Made by a program: the position numbers and the translations under genes. This document shows positions 1 through 6,540 of a stretch of DNA of 12,835 bases, piece after piece. The notes under the pieces were generated by a model. The model ran no database searches. It worked only from the letters and a program-made list of their open reading frames with translations, and was not told the DNA's origin. The stretch is from Desulfobacterales bacterium. GTDB lineage: Bacteria > Desulfobacterota > DSM-4660 > Desulfatiglandales > Desulfatiglandaceae. The DNA is taken from positions 1 to 12,835 of the forward strand of contig JAIOSR010000478.1 in the NCBI GenBank assembly GCA_021107495.1, given 5' to 3'. Position 1 is the stretch's first letter; each line of letters begins with the position of its first letter.

Positions 1-215
1 ACACCGGCTCCCACGGTGTTCTCTTCGGCATCATCCTGTTCTGCGGCACGATCGGCGGTGCAATCGGCCCACTGCTGGCCGGGCGCATCTTTGATTTGAC
101 CGGAAGCTACCAGATCCTCTTCCTTGTCCTTACCGGAGTGACTGTGATCGGATTCGTGCTTATAATAATGCTGCGGCCGCTACAGGGCATGGAGGAGAAA
201 TCAGGGTCCGAATAA
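1..215 (+). CDS. C-terminal end of an MFS transporter (5' partial)
   Basis: An open frame enters the window (first full codon at position 3) and stops at TAA 213-215, giving about 70 residues. The peptide contains a glycine-rich membrane segment (GTIGGAIGPLLAGRIFD), then a TGSYQ turn, then a second hydrophobic segment ending in a polar tail (QGMEEKSGSE). This GP-x-LAG-x-IFD-x-TGSY pattern is typical of the last two helices of major facilitator superfamily carriers, including oxalate/formate- and monocarboxylate-type members. It would sit in the inner membrane. The substrate cannot be told from this fragment. The stretch looks more GC-rich than the operon further right. Nothing links it to the downstream genes, which are separated from it by an IS remnant. 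Confidence 0.75.
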   Translation, partial: TGSHGVLFGIILFCGTIGGAIGPLLAGRIFDLTGSYQILFLVLTGVTVIGFVLIIMLRPLQGMEEKSGSE

Positions 216-449
216 GCAAGCGATTACAGCTTCAGCTTTCAGGGTGGAGAGGTAACAAAAGATTGGGAATAAAGGGTTTGTATTGGGCCTGTAAGACCGG
301 TTCAAAGGATATTTTGCATCGAAACACAAGCAAAAACCAAAGGCTGTTCAGGGATTGGAGGGGTTCTTTTCCCTTAAACGACTTTCAGAGACCATATGAT
401 CAAGACATAAGAATCGAATTCCTCTCAACATAGCCGGACCAACTAATAT
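216..449. other. Intergenic stretch with no recognised gene
   Basis: No credible coding frame, RNA gene or intrinsic terminator was found between the MFS stop and the truncated transposase. A 10-bp inverted repeat (ATCAAGACAT at 400-409 and ATGTCTTGAT at 463-472) reaches into the transposase tail. Its 53-nt loop and lack of a T-run make it a poor terminator. The right-hand end of the insertion sequence should lie in or near here if the element were complete, but no inverted copy of the left-end candidate (1280-1304) is visible. Confidence 0.5.
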
Positions 450-1187
450 TTATAGACGCCCATGTCTTGATTTTCCGCAATCAATTTTTTCTCCAAGAAA
501 TGTCTCTTTCCGTTTAAAAATCAGCTTCCTGCCAATAAGAATAAAATCAGATCGTAATTTCGTGAATCCGAATATCAAAGGATAATTCGCCCTATTATTC
601 TGCAGCGCATCGGCCTTATCAGTCTCCACCAGCGTCGCATCCATGTCCAGCGTGGCCGTTTGTGCTGTCTGGTTGTTTTGCACAAAACCAACCATATCCT
701 TATTGACCTTGCATAGAGCCTTAAACGCCTCATTGGCTTCAGGGATAAATGCCTTGCCCTGCTTTCTCAACCGCTCCTGATCACTGTAGTGAAACTCGGC
801 TAAATACCGAAATACCGATGAACTCGACGGCACGCTCCGGGTTTTCTCTTTCCTCCATCGCTTCTTTAATCCCCTGCGGCCCTTTCGGTTCAACCCGTGA
901 CTCAGCGTTTTTTTCAACAGTCGGCAAAAACCTATATCTGATTCAAGCCTGTCAGCGTCCTCCACACACTCTCCGCCCATCAGGTTCAGTATTACCAGCG
1001 ACAGAACGGCCTCGACATCCGTCCAGCCCTGTCCCCCTTTCTGCGTCTTTACATACTGCTCAATGTTCCTGACCATTCCGGATCGGCAGGCAAGGTCAAA
1101 ATAGGCCCCGATTCCAGCCATCCCTGTCATTCCACCGCCCCGTTTGTCTTCTCCGTACTTGAATGCAGGCTCGCCTTGTGTCATCAT
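450..1187 (-). pseudogene. Truncated IS1380-family transposase
   Basis: The 245-residue product matches the N-terminal part of IS1380-family DDE transposases. It shows an early MTGMAG-x-G segment (about 20-27), GWTDVEAVLSLVILNLMGG (about 55-72) and then LDMDATLVETDKADAL (about 180-195), which carries the first catalytic aspartate (D181 or D183). Family members are usually over 400 residues. Here the recognisable match ends near residue 196 (about position 600). The last 50 residues (NYPLIFGF onward) do not resemble the family, and no family continuation was seen in the other minus-strand frames across the junction, so a deletion has probably joined foreign DNA to the 5' part. The other catalytic acidic residues are missing and the protein should be inactive. 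The start is an ATG ATG pair at 1187 with GAGGTG 7 nt upstream. Confidence 0.8.
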
Positions 1188-1194
1188 GTAGCTT

Positions 1195-1200
1195 CACCTC
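1195..1200 (-). promoter_or_regulatory. Ribosome binding site of the transposase
   Basis: GAGGTG on the minus strand lies 7 nt before the ATG ATG at 1187-1182. It falls entirely inside one arm of the 11-bp inverted repeat 1195-1205/1255-1265, so it would be masked in transcripts long enough to contain both arms. Confidence 0.6.
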
Positions 1201-1229
1201 GTTGATGATAGATTTGTGTCGCTAAAACT

Positions 1230-1258
1230 ATTCTATCTGCTTGTTCCCACAAGCTCAA
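1230..1258 (-). promoter_or_regulatory. Likely transposase promoter
   Basis: On the minus strand a -35-like TTGAGC (1258-1253) is followed after exactly 17 nt by TAGAAT (1235-1230), one mismatch from the sigma-70 -10 consensus. Transcription would begin around 1223. That is inside the loop between the two arms of the 1195-1265 inverted repeat and upstream of the transposase ribosome binding site. The call is by eye. Confidence 0.5.
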
Positions 1259-1279
1259 CGAGGTGTTTCATCTTTTGGC

Positions 1280-1304
1280 GGTGAATCAGGGTGAAAACCT
1301 TAGG
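1280..1304 (-). mobile_element. Candidate outer end of the IS remnant
   Basis: Read outward-in on the minus strand, the sequence from 1304 begins CCTAAGGTTTTCACCCTGAT, and it lies about 117 bp upstream of the transposase start. IS1380-family ends commonly begin with CCT (ISEcp1 begins CCTAGATTC, for example), so this is a plausible terminal inverted repeat. No partner end or target duplication could be found because the other side of the element is deleted. The call rests on position and the CCT start only. Confidence 0.35.
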
Positions 1305-1547
1305 CTTGACAAAGCCAATGCGATAGTGAAATATTGATAGTGACAATAATGTCTAGATTTTTTGTTGGTCATATTTGATAGGCTACTGAATTTTGAAAAA
1401 ATGTCTGGACTGACGTGTGTGACATGGGATTGAAGAGGTGAAGTTAAAGTTTTTCAAACAGGGAGTTTGATCGCACAAGAGTTCAGTGTGACTGTTGCAG
1501 CGGCCTTTTTGGGAAAAAGTGGGAATTTTGCCTGGGGGAGGTTCGGC
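1305..1547. other. Leader region between the IS remnant and the regulator gene
   Basis: This stretch lies between the IS end candidate and the TTG start chosen for the regulator. It contains TTGACA (1306-1311), which is a consensus -35. It forms the left part of a small GGCTT/AAGCC hairpin (1303-1316) and has only a poor AT-rich -10 match near 1329-1335. A direct repeat GATAGTGA occurs at 1322-1329 and 1336-1343. The regulator frame stays open back to a TTG at 1467, but a start there would have GGGAG only 1 nt upstream. No separate gene is supported here. Confidence 0.4.
1534..1541 (+). promoter_or_regulatory. Ribosome binding site deciding the regulator start
   Basis: GGGGGAGG lies 6 nt before TTG 1548-1550. 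It supports this start over the upstream TTG at 1467, whose only purine-rich stretch is 1 nt away. Confidence 0.65.
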
Positions 1548-2918
1548 TTGAAAATAGATACGATCTTGCATCTTCGTAGAATTTTAGACTGTGTGCTCAC
1601 CGGTATTTTCGCAGTAGACATGGATCGCAATATTATTTTCTTTAACAAGGAAGCAGAAAAGATCACGGGATTTGAGCGGTCGGAGGCCTTGAATCAGAAG
1701 TGCTATAAAATTTTTCGCACCAAGTCCTGCCCCGACAATTGCTGTCTGAAAAAGGCCTTAAAATGCGGGAAAGAGATGGTAAGGGCAAAATCTGTAGTTT
1801 TAAATAAGGCTAACAAAAAGGTCCCTATCAAATACGTGGCCTCGTTACTTAGAGATGAAAAGGGAGAGATCATTGGATGGGTAGAATCCTTTTTTGATGA
1901 CTCGGCTCGAGTGGCCCTGGAAAAGAGGATTAAGGAATCTTACACATTTGATGATATTATCGGGAAGGATGAGAAAATCGTTAAACTATTTGAAATCCTT
2001 CCTGTATTAGCGAGGGCCGATACTTCTATTCTGATTACCGGACAGACCGGGACCGGGAAGGATATTTTTGCGCACAGCATCCATAATACAAGCCGGCGCA
2101 CGCAAGGCGCCTTTGTAAAAGTCAACTGCGCGGCGTTGCCAGATCAACTCCTGGAGTCTGAGCTATTTGGATACAGGAAAGGAGCTTTTACCGACGCCAA
2201 GGAAAACAAGCCCGGGCGGTTTCAGCTTGCCGAAGGAGGATCCATTTTTCTGGATGAGATAGGAGACCTCCCCCTGGGTCTTCAGGCAAAACTACTGCAG
2301 GTACTTGATGAAAAGGAATTCTTTCCCTTGGGTTCGACCACCCCAATAAAGGTGGATGTCAGGTTAATTGCAGCTACTAATCAAAATTTGGAGAAGATGG
2401 TGAAGGAAAGAACCTTCCGAGAAGATCTCTATTACCGTTTAAAGGTTGTTGAGATAGAACTGCCTTCCCTGATGGACAGATCCTCGGATATTCCCCTGCT
2501 TACAGAGCATTTTGTCAGAGAGTTGGCGGATAGCCTCGGAAAAGAGATCCCGAGGGTCAGCCACAAGGTGATAAAAACTTTACTCACCTATTCTTTCCCG
2601 GGGAACATCAGAGAACTGAAGAATATCATTGAGCACGCCATGCTTCTCTGTACAGATTCGCGGATAGAGATTGAAGATTTACCCGCGTATCTCTCAGGAA
2701 GCCGGAAAGCCTCCTCTCAAATCCAGTCACCATCACCCCACAATTTTTCCCAGGATTACGTGTTAGCCAAAGAAAAGGAATATCTCTTGGAAGCCCTTGA
2801 AAAGAACAGATGGCATATGCAGAAAACCGCAAATGCTCTTCAAATCAACCGGACCACACTTTGGCGCAAACTGAAAAAACATGACATGTTCCCCTCCGAT
2901 AGGACCGTTACACATTAG
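1548..2918 (+). CDS. Sigma-54-dependent transcriptional activator with PAS domain
   Basis: This is a 456-residue enhancer-binding protein that would use ATP to open promoters held by sigma-54 RNA polymerase. The domains, in order, are: a PAS sensor (about 8-118) with cysteines C52, C61, C65, C66 and C73; a short linker helix; an AAA+ domain (about 135-365); and a Fis-type helix-turn-helix (about 423-445, MQKTANALQINRTTLWRKL). AAA+ motifs seen are Walker A GQTGTGKD (165-172), the sigma-54 contact loop GAFTDA (212-217), Walker B FLDEIGD (234-240), FREDLYYRL (290-298) and FPGNIREL (350-357). There is no phosphorylated receiver domain, so the signal is probably sensed by PAS. I chose TTG 1548 because GGGGGAGG lies 6 nt upstream and the PAS fold starts just after it. 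A longer frame opens at TTG 1467. It lies directly upstream of a sigma-54 promoter and a catabolic operon, which it probably controls. Confidence 0.9.
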   Translation: MKIDTILHLRRILDCVLTGIFAVDMDRNIIFFNKEAEKITGFERSEALNQKCYKIFRTKSCPDNCCLKKALKCGKEMVRAKSVVLNKANKKVPIKYVASLLRDEKGEIIGWVESFFDDSARVALEKRIKESYTFDDIIGKDEKIVKLFEILPVLARADTSILITGQTGTGKDIFAHSIHNTSRRTQGAFVKVNCAALPDQLLESELFGYRKGAFTDAKENKPGRFQLAEGGSIFLDEIGDLPLGLQAKLLQVLDEKEFFPLGSTTPIKVDVRLIAATNQNLEKMVKERTFREDLYYRLKVVEIELPSLMDRSSDIPLLTEHFVRELADSLGKEIPRVSHKVIKTLLTYSFPGNIRELKNIIEHAMLLCTDSRIEIEDLPAYLSGSRKASSQIQSPSPHNFSQDYVLAKEKEYLLEALEKNRWHMQKTANALQINRTTLWRKLKKHDMFPSDRTVTH

Positions 2919-2950
2919 ACCGTTAGTTTCGTTCCCGCAACAATCGGTTC

Positions 2951-3070
2951 GCATCATTTCGTTGCATTCTTGCATCATCTAAGGAACAACACCACCCCAT
3001 TTGCTAATTATTCCTTTCCCCGTTAAGCGAATGTTTTTCCCATGCTCAGTGGGTCGAACTGGTTCTCGCC
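2951..3070. promoter_or_regulatory. Possible activator binding sites upstream of the sigma-54 promoter
   Basis: Two patterns could be enhancer sites. GCATCAT occurs at 2951-2957 and again at 2972-2978, exactly 21 bp (two helical turns) apart, with another GCAT at 2964. They lie about 145-175 bp before the predicted start of transcription. Nearer the promoter is a partial dyad, GG-N3-GAAC-N2-GTTC-N3-CC (3051-3070), centred near -63. Activators of this class usually bind roughly 80-150 bp upstream. Both are by-eye candidates. The region 2919-3097 holds no credible gene. Confidence 0.3.
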
Positions 3071-3097
3071 TGAATCTCTTGCCCTCCAAAGAACAAG

Positions 3098-3113
3098 TGG
3101 CATGTCCTTTGCA
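3098..3113 (+). promoter_or_regulatory. Sigma-54 (-24/-12) promoter of the catabolic operon
   Basis: TGGCAT-N5-TTGCA matches the sigma-54 consensus TGGCAC-N5-TTGCW with one difference in the -24 element. The invariant GG (3099-3100) and GC (3111-3112) are exactly 10 nt apart, as required. Transcription is predicted to start near 3124, leaving a leader of about 73 nt before the GTG at 3197. The neighbouring upstream gene encodes a sigma-54 activator, which strengthens the call. Confidence 0.8.
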
Positions 3114-3196
3114 GTGCAGTTATGGATATCATCACATTTTGCGATTAATAAAACTTTTGCCTTAACGCTATACCTATTTGATAAGGAGGGAAAAAA

Positions 3197-4345
3197 GTGG
3201 ATTTCAATTTATCACCTGAAAGCAAGATGATGGTCAAGGCCGCAAAGGATTTTTGCGAAAAAGAGATTTCGCCCATCATGGACAGCATCATTGAAAACAA
3301 TGACTATCCCGACGATTTGATCACAAAATTTGCAAATGCCCGGATGCTGGGTCTTGTAGTACCAAAAGAATACGGCGGCGTGGGGACAACCAACCTTAAC
3401 ATCATACTCATCACGGAAGAACTGGGTAAAACAGGCTCGGTATGTGCCTATCCCATGCTTATGAACAACAGTACTGCCGAGACCATAGACTACTGGGGTT
3501 CAGAGGATGTGAAGAAGAAGTTTCTCCCCCCGCTATGCGATGGAAGTGCCTATGCCTGTACGGCCTTTACCGAACCTGGCACCGGTTCAGACCCCAGAGC
3601 ATTAACCACAACGGCTGTTCCTGATGGCGATGATTTCATCATCAACGGCACAAAAAGATACATCACGGGTGGCAACAAAAAGGGTTACGGGGTCTTCTAC
3701 GTCAAAGATGAGATCATGAAGGGAGAGAAGGGGGATGTAACCGCCTTTGTAGTTGACAAATCCTCGGAAGGCTACAGCGCTTCGGCACCTTGGAGCCTTA
3801 TGGGACTTGAGGGTATGAATTGCGTGGATGTCTTTTTCAAGGATGTCAGGGTTCCCGGAAGCAGTATCCTCGGAGAAAGAGGAAACGGCTTTCCAATCCT
3901 GCTCCGATGGATAGCAGGTGAAAGGATTCAGCAGGCCGCCTATATGGTGGGGCTTGGGCAGGCGGCATTGGATGAATCGGTGAAGTATGTTAAAGAAAGG
4001 ATTGTAGGCGGTAAACCCATGGGTTTCATGCAGGGTTTCCAGTGGATGCTGTCAGAGATGAAGGGCCGGATTGATGCATGCAGGTATCTAACTTACAGGG
4101 CTGCCTGCCTGCAGGATGATGGGAAGCAGATTGCCATTGATTCTTCCGAATTAAAGATTTTTGTCACTACTACCATCCAGGAAATTACCCGAATGGCAAT
4201 GCAGATCCACGGCTCTTACGGCTATTCAAAGGAATACAAGGTGGAAAGACTTTTCCGTTATGCAGCGCACGCGGGTGTCGTTGCAACCAGCACCGAACTC
4301 AATAAGACCATAGCCGGAAGCGCGCTTCTCAAAAGCAAAAGATAA
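3197..4345 (+). CDS. Acyl-CoA dehydrogenase
   Basis: This is a 382-residue FAD-dependent acyl-CoA dehydrogenase of the usual length. It oxidises an acyl-CoA to the 2,3-enoyl-CoA and passes electrons to ETF. Family marks are the FAD/substrate-binding stretch TAFTEPGTGSDPRAL (122-136), RYITGG (154-159), the C-terminal helical domain starting near GERGNGFPILL, and IHGSYGYSKEYKVERLFRYA (337-356). The medium-chain-type catalytic Glu near the C-terminus (YEGT) is replaced: the aligned residue is A363 in GVVATST. A glutamate at E242 (AGERI) instead sits where isovaleryl-CoA and long-chain acyl-CoA dehydrogenases keep their base, so the enzyme should be active. The start is GTG with AAGGAGG 8 nt upstream. 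It is the first gene after the sigma-54 promoter, with etfB 28 nt behind. The exact acyl substrate is unknown. Confidence 0.93.
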   Translation: MDFNLSPESKMMVKAAKDFCEKEISPIMDSIIENNDYPDDLITKFANARMLGLVVPKEYGGVGTTNLNIILITEELGKTGSVCAYPMLMNNSTAETIDYWGSEDVKKKFLPPLCDGSAYACTAFTEPGTGSDPRALTTTAVPDGDDFIINGTKRYITGGNKKGYGVFYVKDEIMKGEKGDVTAFVVDKSSEGYSASAPWSLMGLEGMNCVDVFFKDVRVPGSSILGERGNGFPILLRWIAGERIQQAAYMVGLGQAALDESVKYVKERIVGGKPMGFMQGFQWMLSEMKGRIDACRYLTYRAACLQDDGKQIAIDSSELKIFVTTTIQEITRMAMQIHGSYGYSKEYKVERLFRYAAHAGVVATSTELNKTIAGSALLKSKR

Positions 4346-4373
4346 AATAAGCAAATACGAAGAGAGTGATTGG

Positions 4374-5159
4374 ATGAATATTATAGTGTGTATCAAACAG
4401 GTCCCTGACGTAACAGAGGTGAGTTGGGATCCTGAAACAGGATCTCTGATCCGCAAAGGAATACCGAGCATTATTAACCCCGATGACAAAACGGCTATTG
4501 AGTCCGCACTTCAGTTAAAAGAAAGATATGGTGGAGAAGTAACCGTTCTATCCATGGGGCCGTCCCAGGTGGAGGAGGCATTGAGAGAGGCCTTGGGTAT
4601 GGGAGTCGACAAGGCAATACAGCTGACCTCTAAGGAGTTTGCCGGATCCGACACCTGGGCAACCTCATATACACTGGGTCTGGCTGTAAAGAAAGCAGGT
4701 CAGTACGAACTTATAATATGCGGAAAAGAGGCCATCGACGGCATGACCGCGCAGGTTGGTCCGCAATTGGCAGAGTACTTGGGCATTCCTCAATTGACCT
4801 ATGCCATGAATATTGAGGTGGTGGACAGTAAAGTAAGGGTGAAACAGAAACTCGGAGACCTTGAAAGGCTTTTAGAGTCACCCATGCCGGCCCTTATCAC
4901 GGTTGAAAGGGAGGCCTACCCGCCGCGGGTCGCCCCCATGGACACCATCCTCGAGGCCTATGGTAAAGAGATACCTGTCTGGAAATCAGATGATTTGAAT
5001 GGAGACGGGGACAATTTAGGACTCAAGGGTTCACCGACAAAGCTGAGAAAGGTATATACGCCCAAGCTTATTAAAGGCAAGGTTGAAATGTTTGAAGGCG
5101 GGCCCGAGGAAGTAGCTCATAAATTCGTGGATAAGCTGAAAGAAAAATATATTATTTAA
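4374..5159 (+). CDS. etfB: Electron transfer flavoprotein, beta subunit
   Basis: This is a 261-residue ETF beta subunit. With EtfA it takes electrons from the acyl-CoA dehydrogenase encoded just upstream. It begins with the family-typical MNIIVCIKQVPD and has NPDDKTAIESAL (36-47). The nucleotide-binding loop is CGKEAIDGMTAQVGP (116-130), in which many anaerobe sequences have D where this one has M124. The recognition-loop region lies around KLGDLERLLESPMPALITV and lacks the usual acidic-glycine pattern. Length is normal. The gene follows the dehydrogenase by 28 nt with AGAGAGTGATTGG before the ATG. Whether this ETF carries AMP or a second FAD for electron bifurcation cannot be decided by eye. 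Unusually, etfA is not immediately next but 220 nt away. Confidence 0.93.
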   Translation: MNIIVCIKQVPDVTEVSWDPETGSLIRKGIPSIINPDDKTAIESALQLKERYGGEVTVLSMGPSQVEEALREALGMGVDKAIQLTSKEFAGSDTWATSYTLGLAVKKAGQYELIICGKEAIDGMTAQVGPQLAEYLGIPQLTYAMNIEVVDSKVRVKQKLGDLERLLESPMPALITVEREAYPPRVAPMDTILEAYGKEIPVWKSDDLNGDGDNLGLKGSPTKLRKVYTPKLIKGKVEMFEGGPEEVAHKFVDKLKEKYII

Positions 5160-5379
5160 CTAGGGAATGCATTTGATGGCTTAGTTTCAACCTGATTGCA
5201 CTAAGGCCGGAGCGGGATAATAGGTTTGGTTTAGGCGCAAGGCATAAGGCTCAAGGAAAACTAATTTTTGACACTGCGCTTTAAGCCTTTCAACATGCAC
5301 GTGGCTGGATGAAGAATAGGCCTCCACAGGTTAAACGTTTTTTCCCGCCAGAGAGATAAATATTCCGAGGCGTTAAATT
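5160..5379 (+). repeat. etfB-etfA spacer with 7-bp-period repeat and imperfect hairpin
   Basis: The spacer between two genes that are normally adjacent contains four successive 7-mers at 5231-5258: TTAGGCG, CAAGGCA, TAAGGCT and CAAGGAA, approximating YAAGGCN. Part of it (AAGGCATAAGG, 5239-5249) can pair with CTTTAAGCCTT (5279-5289) at 9 of 11 positions across a 29-nt loop. No T-run follows, so it is not an obvious terminator. No coding frame is supported. Confidence 0.5.
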
Positions 5380-6390
5380 ATGACTTCAAAAGTTGACGTA
5401 AATGAATATCGCGGGGTGTGGGTGTTTGTAGAACAAACAGACGGGCAGCCTGCGAGGGTATCATTGGAACTGCTGGGTAAAGGTCGTGAACTGGCTGATA
5501 AGCTGGAAGTGCCGCTTACGGCCTTTTTATTAGGTGAATCAGTACAAGGTAATGCGAAAGAACTCATATCCTATGGTGCCGATGAAGTTATCGTAGCGGA
5601 TCACCCCGTTTTGAGGGATTACAGGACCGAAATTTACACGGATATCATTTCAGAGCAGGTGATGGCCCGGAAGCCGGAAGTGCTTATACTCGGTGCAAGC
5701 GCAATTGGAAGGGATTTGGCGCCGAGGCTCTCTTTCAGGCTGGAAGCCGGTTGTACTGCCGATTGCACGGGCTTGGATATTGACCTGGAAAAAAGGTTGT
5801 TTGTATCCACCCGGCCGGCCTTTGGCGGTAATGTGATGGCCACCATTATCTGCCCTGAAAACAGACCTCAAATGTCTACAGTTCGTCCCGGTGTGATGGT
5901 GTTAGCGGAAAAGGATGAGGGTAGAGAAGGTCAGATAATAGATCTGGATCTCCAGCTTAATGAAAAGGACGTCAAGGTAAAGATCCTTGAGAGTGTTAAG
6001 GGCGTCAGCGAAGGCGTCAAGATAGAGGAAGCTGAGAGGATTGTTGCCATAGGCATGGGAGCGGGAAATAAAGAGAACTTTGACATGATTAAAGAATTGG
6101 CCGAATTGCTGGACGCGGAGGTGGGGGCAACCAGATTTGCAGTGGAAGCTGATTGGGTTTCTCATGACCACCAGATCGGGCAAACCGGCAAAACGGTCAG
6201 GCCCGAGCTTTATGTGGGGTGCGGCATATCCGGAGCAGTTCAACACACTGCCGGCATGAGCGGATCAAAAATGATAGTCGTTATCAACAAAGACCCAAAT
6301 GCCGAAATTTTCAAGATGGCGGATTACGGCATTGTGGGAGAGTTGGAAAAAATTGTTCCGGCGCTTATTACTGAGTTAAAGGATAAATAA
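5380..6390 (+). CDS. etfA: Electron transfer flavoprotein, alpha subunit
   Basis: This is a 336-residue ETF alpha subunit, the partner of EtfB. It shows an N-terminal nucleotide-binding-like half opening with VWVFVEQTDGQ (13-23) and a conserved TRPAFGGNVMATI segment (144-156). The C-terminal FAD domain contains QIGQTGKTVRPELYVGCGIS (265-284), QHTAGM (288-293) and INKDPNAEIFKMADYGIVG (302-320). These FAD-contacting motifs are intact. A segment that often reads ASRP-x-VDAGW in relatives is ATRFAVEADWV here. Length is typical for an ETF alpha without an extra ferredoxin domain. The ATG is preceded by CGAGGCG. No ETF:quinone oxidoreductase gene is in the window, so the final electron acceptor is not shown. 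Confidence 0.93.
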   Translation: MTSKVDVNEYRGVWVFVEQTDGQPARVSLELLGKGRELADKLEVPLTAFLLGESVQGNAKELISYGADEVIVADHPVLRDYRTEIYTDIISEQVMARKPEVLILGASAIGRDLAPRLSFRLEAGCTADCTGLDIDLEKRLFVSTRPAFGGNVMATIICPENRPQMSTVRPGVMVLAEKDEGREGQIIDLDLQLNEKDVKVKILESVKGVSEGVKIEEAERIVAIGMGAGNKENFDMIKELAELLDAEVGATRFAVEADWVSHDHQIGQTGKTVRPELYVGCGISGAVQHTAGMSGSKMIVVINKDPNAEIFKMADYGIVGELEKIVPALITELKDK

Positions 6391-6409
6391 CTGAATCGGT
6401 ATCCTCCGG

Positions 6410-6460
6410 GTTGTCATCAAAAATTAAAAAAGTTGTGTAGTGACAACGTTGTAAAACTTT
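6410..6460. promoter_or_regulatory. Nested dyads upstream of the transporter genes
   Basis: In the 150-nt gap before livG, GTTGTCA (6410-6416) pairs with TGACAAC (6441-6447), AAAGTT (6429-6434) pairs with AACTTT (6455-6460), and ACAACGTTGT (6443-6452) is a perfect 10-bp palindrome. The area is AT-rich. It could be an operator, a leader structure or chance. No T-run or convincing -35/-10 pair was found. Confidence 0.3.
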
Positions 6461-6540
6461 AGCCCTTTGAAAAATGCCTCACTCTTGCAAAGCGATAAAA
6501 TATTGCAGAAAGTTTTTTAACAGTTTGGCAGTGAAGAGCC

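Larger units (their letters stand above)
1195..1265 (-). repeat. Inverted repeat able to mask the transposase ribosome binding site
   Basis: CACCTCGTTGA (1195-1205) and TCAACGAGGTG (1255-1265) are perfect 11-bp reverse complements separated by 49 nt. A smaller hairpin (GCTTGT/ACAAGC, about 1239-1254) sits inside the loop. In a minus-strand transcript entering from outside, the arm at 1265-1255 comes first and can pair with the arm holding GAGGTG. A transcript from the internal promoter would lack the first arm. Confidence 0.65.

Noticed and set aside
400..472. Inverted repeat ATCAAGACAT/ATGTCTTGAT as a terminator or IS end
   Set aside because: The 53-nt loop and lack of a T-run argue against a terminator, and it does not match the candidate IS end at 1280-1304.
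749..1072. A 107-codon plus-strand frame opposite the transposase
   Set aside because: It lies entirely opposite clear transposase coding sequence and shows no family resemblance. It looks like a shadow frame.
1467..1547. Upstream 27-codon extension of the sigma-54 regulator starting at TTG 1467
   Set aside because: The only purine-rich stretch is 1 nt from that TTG, the extra residues do not resemble the family, and TTG 1548 has a strong, well-spaced ribosome site.
3042..3230. A 62-codon plus-strand frame upstream of and overlapping the acyl-CoA dehydrogenase
   Set aside because: It covers the sigma-54 promoter and the dehydrogenase ribosome site, has no good ribosome site itself and no recognisable domain.
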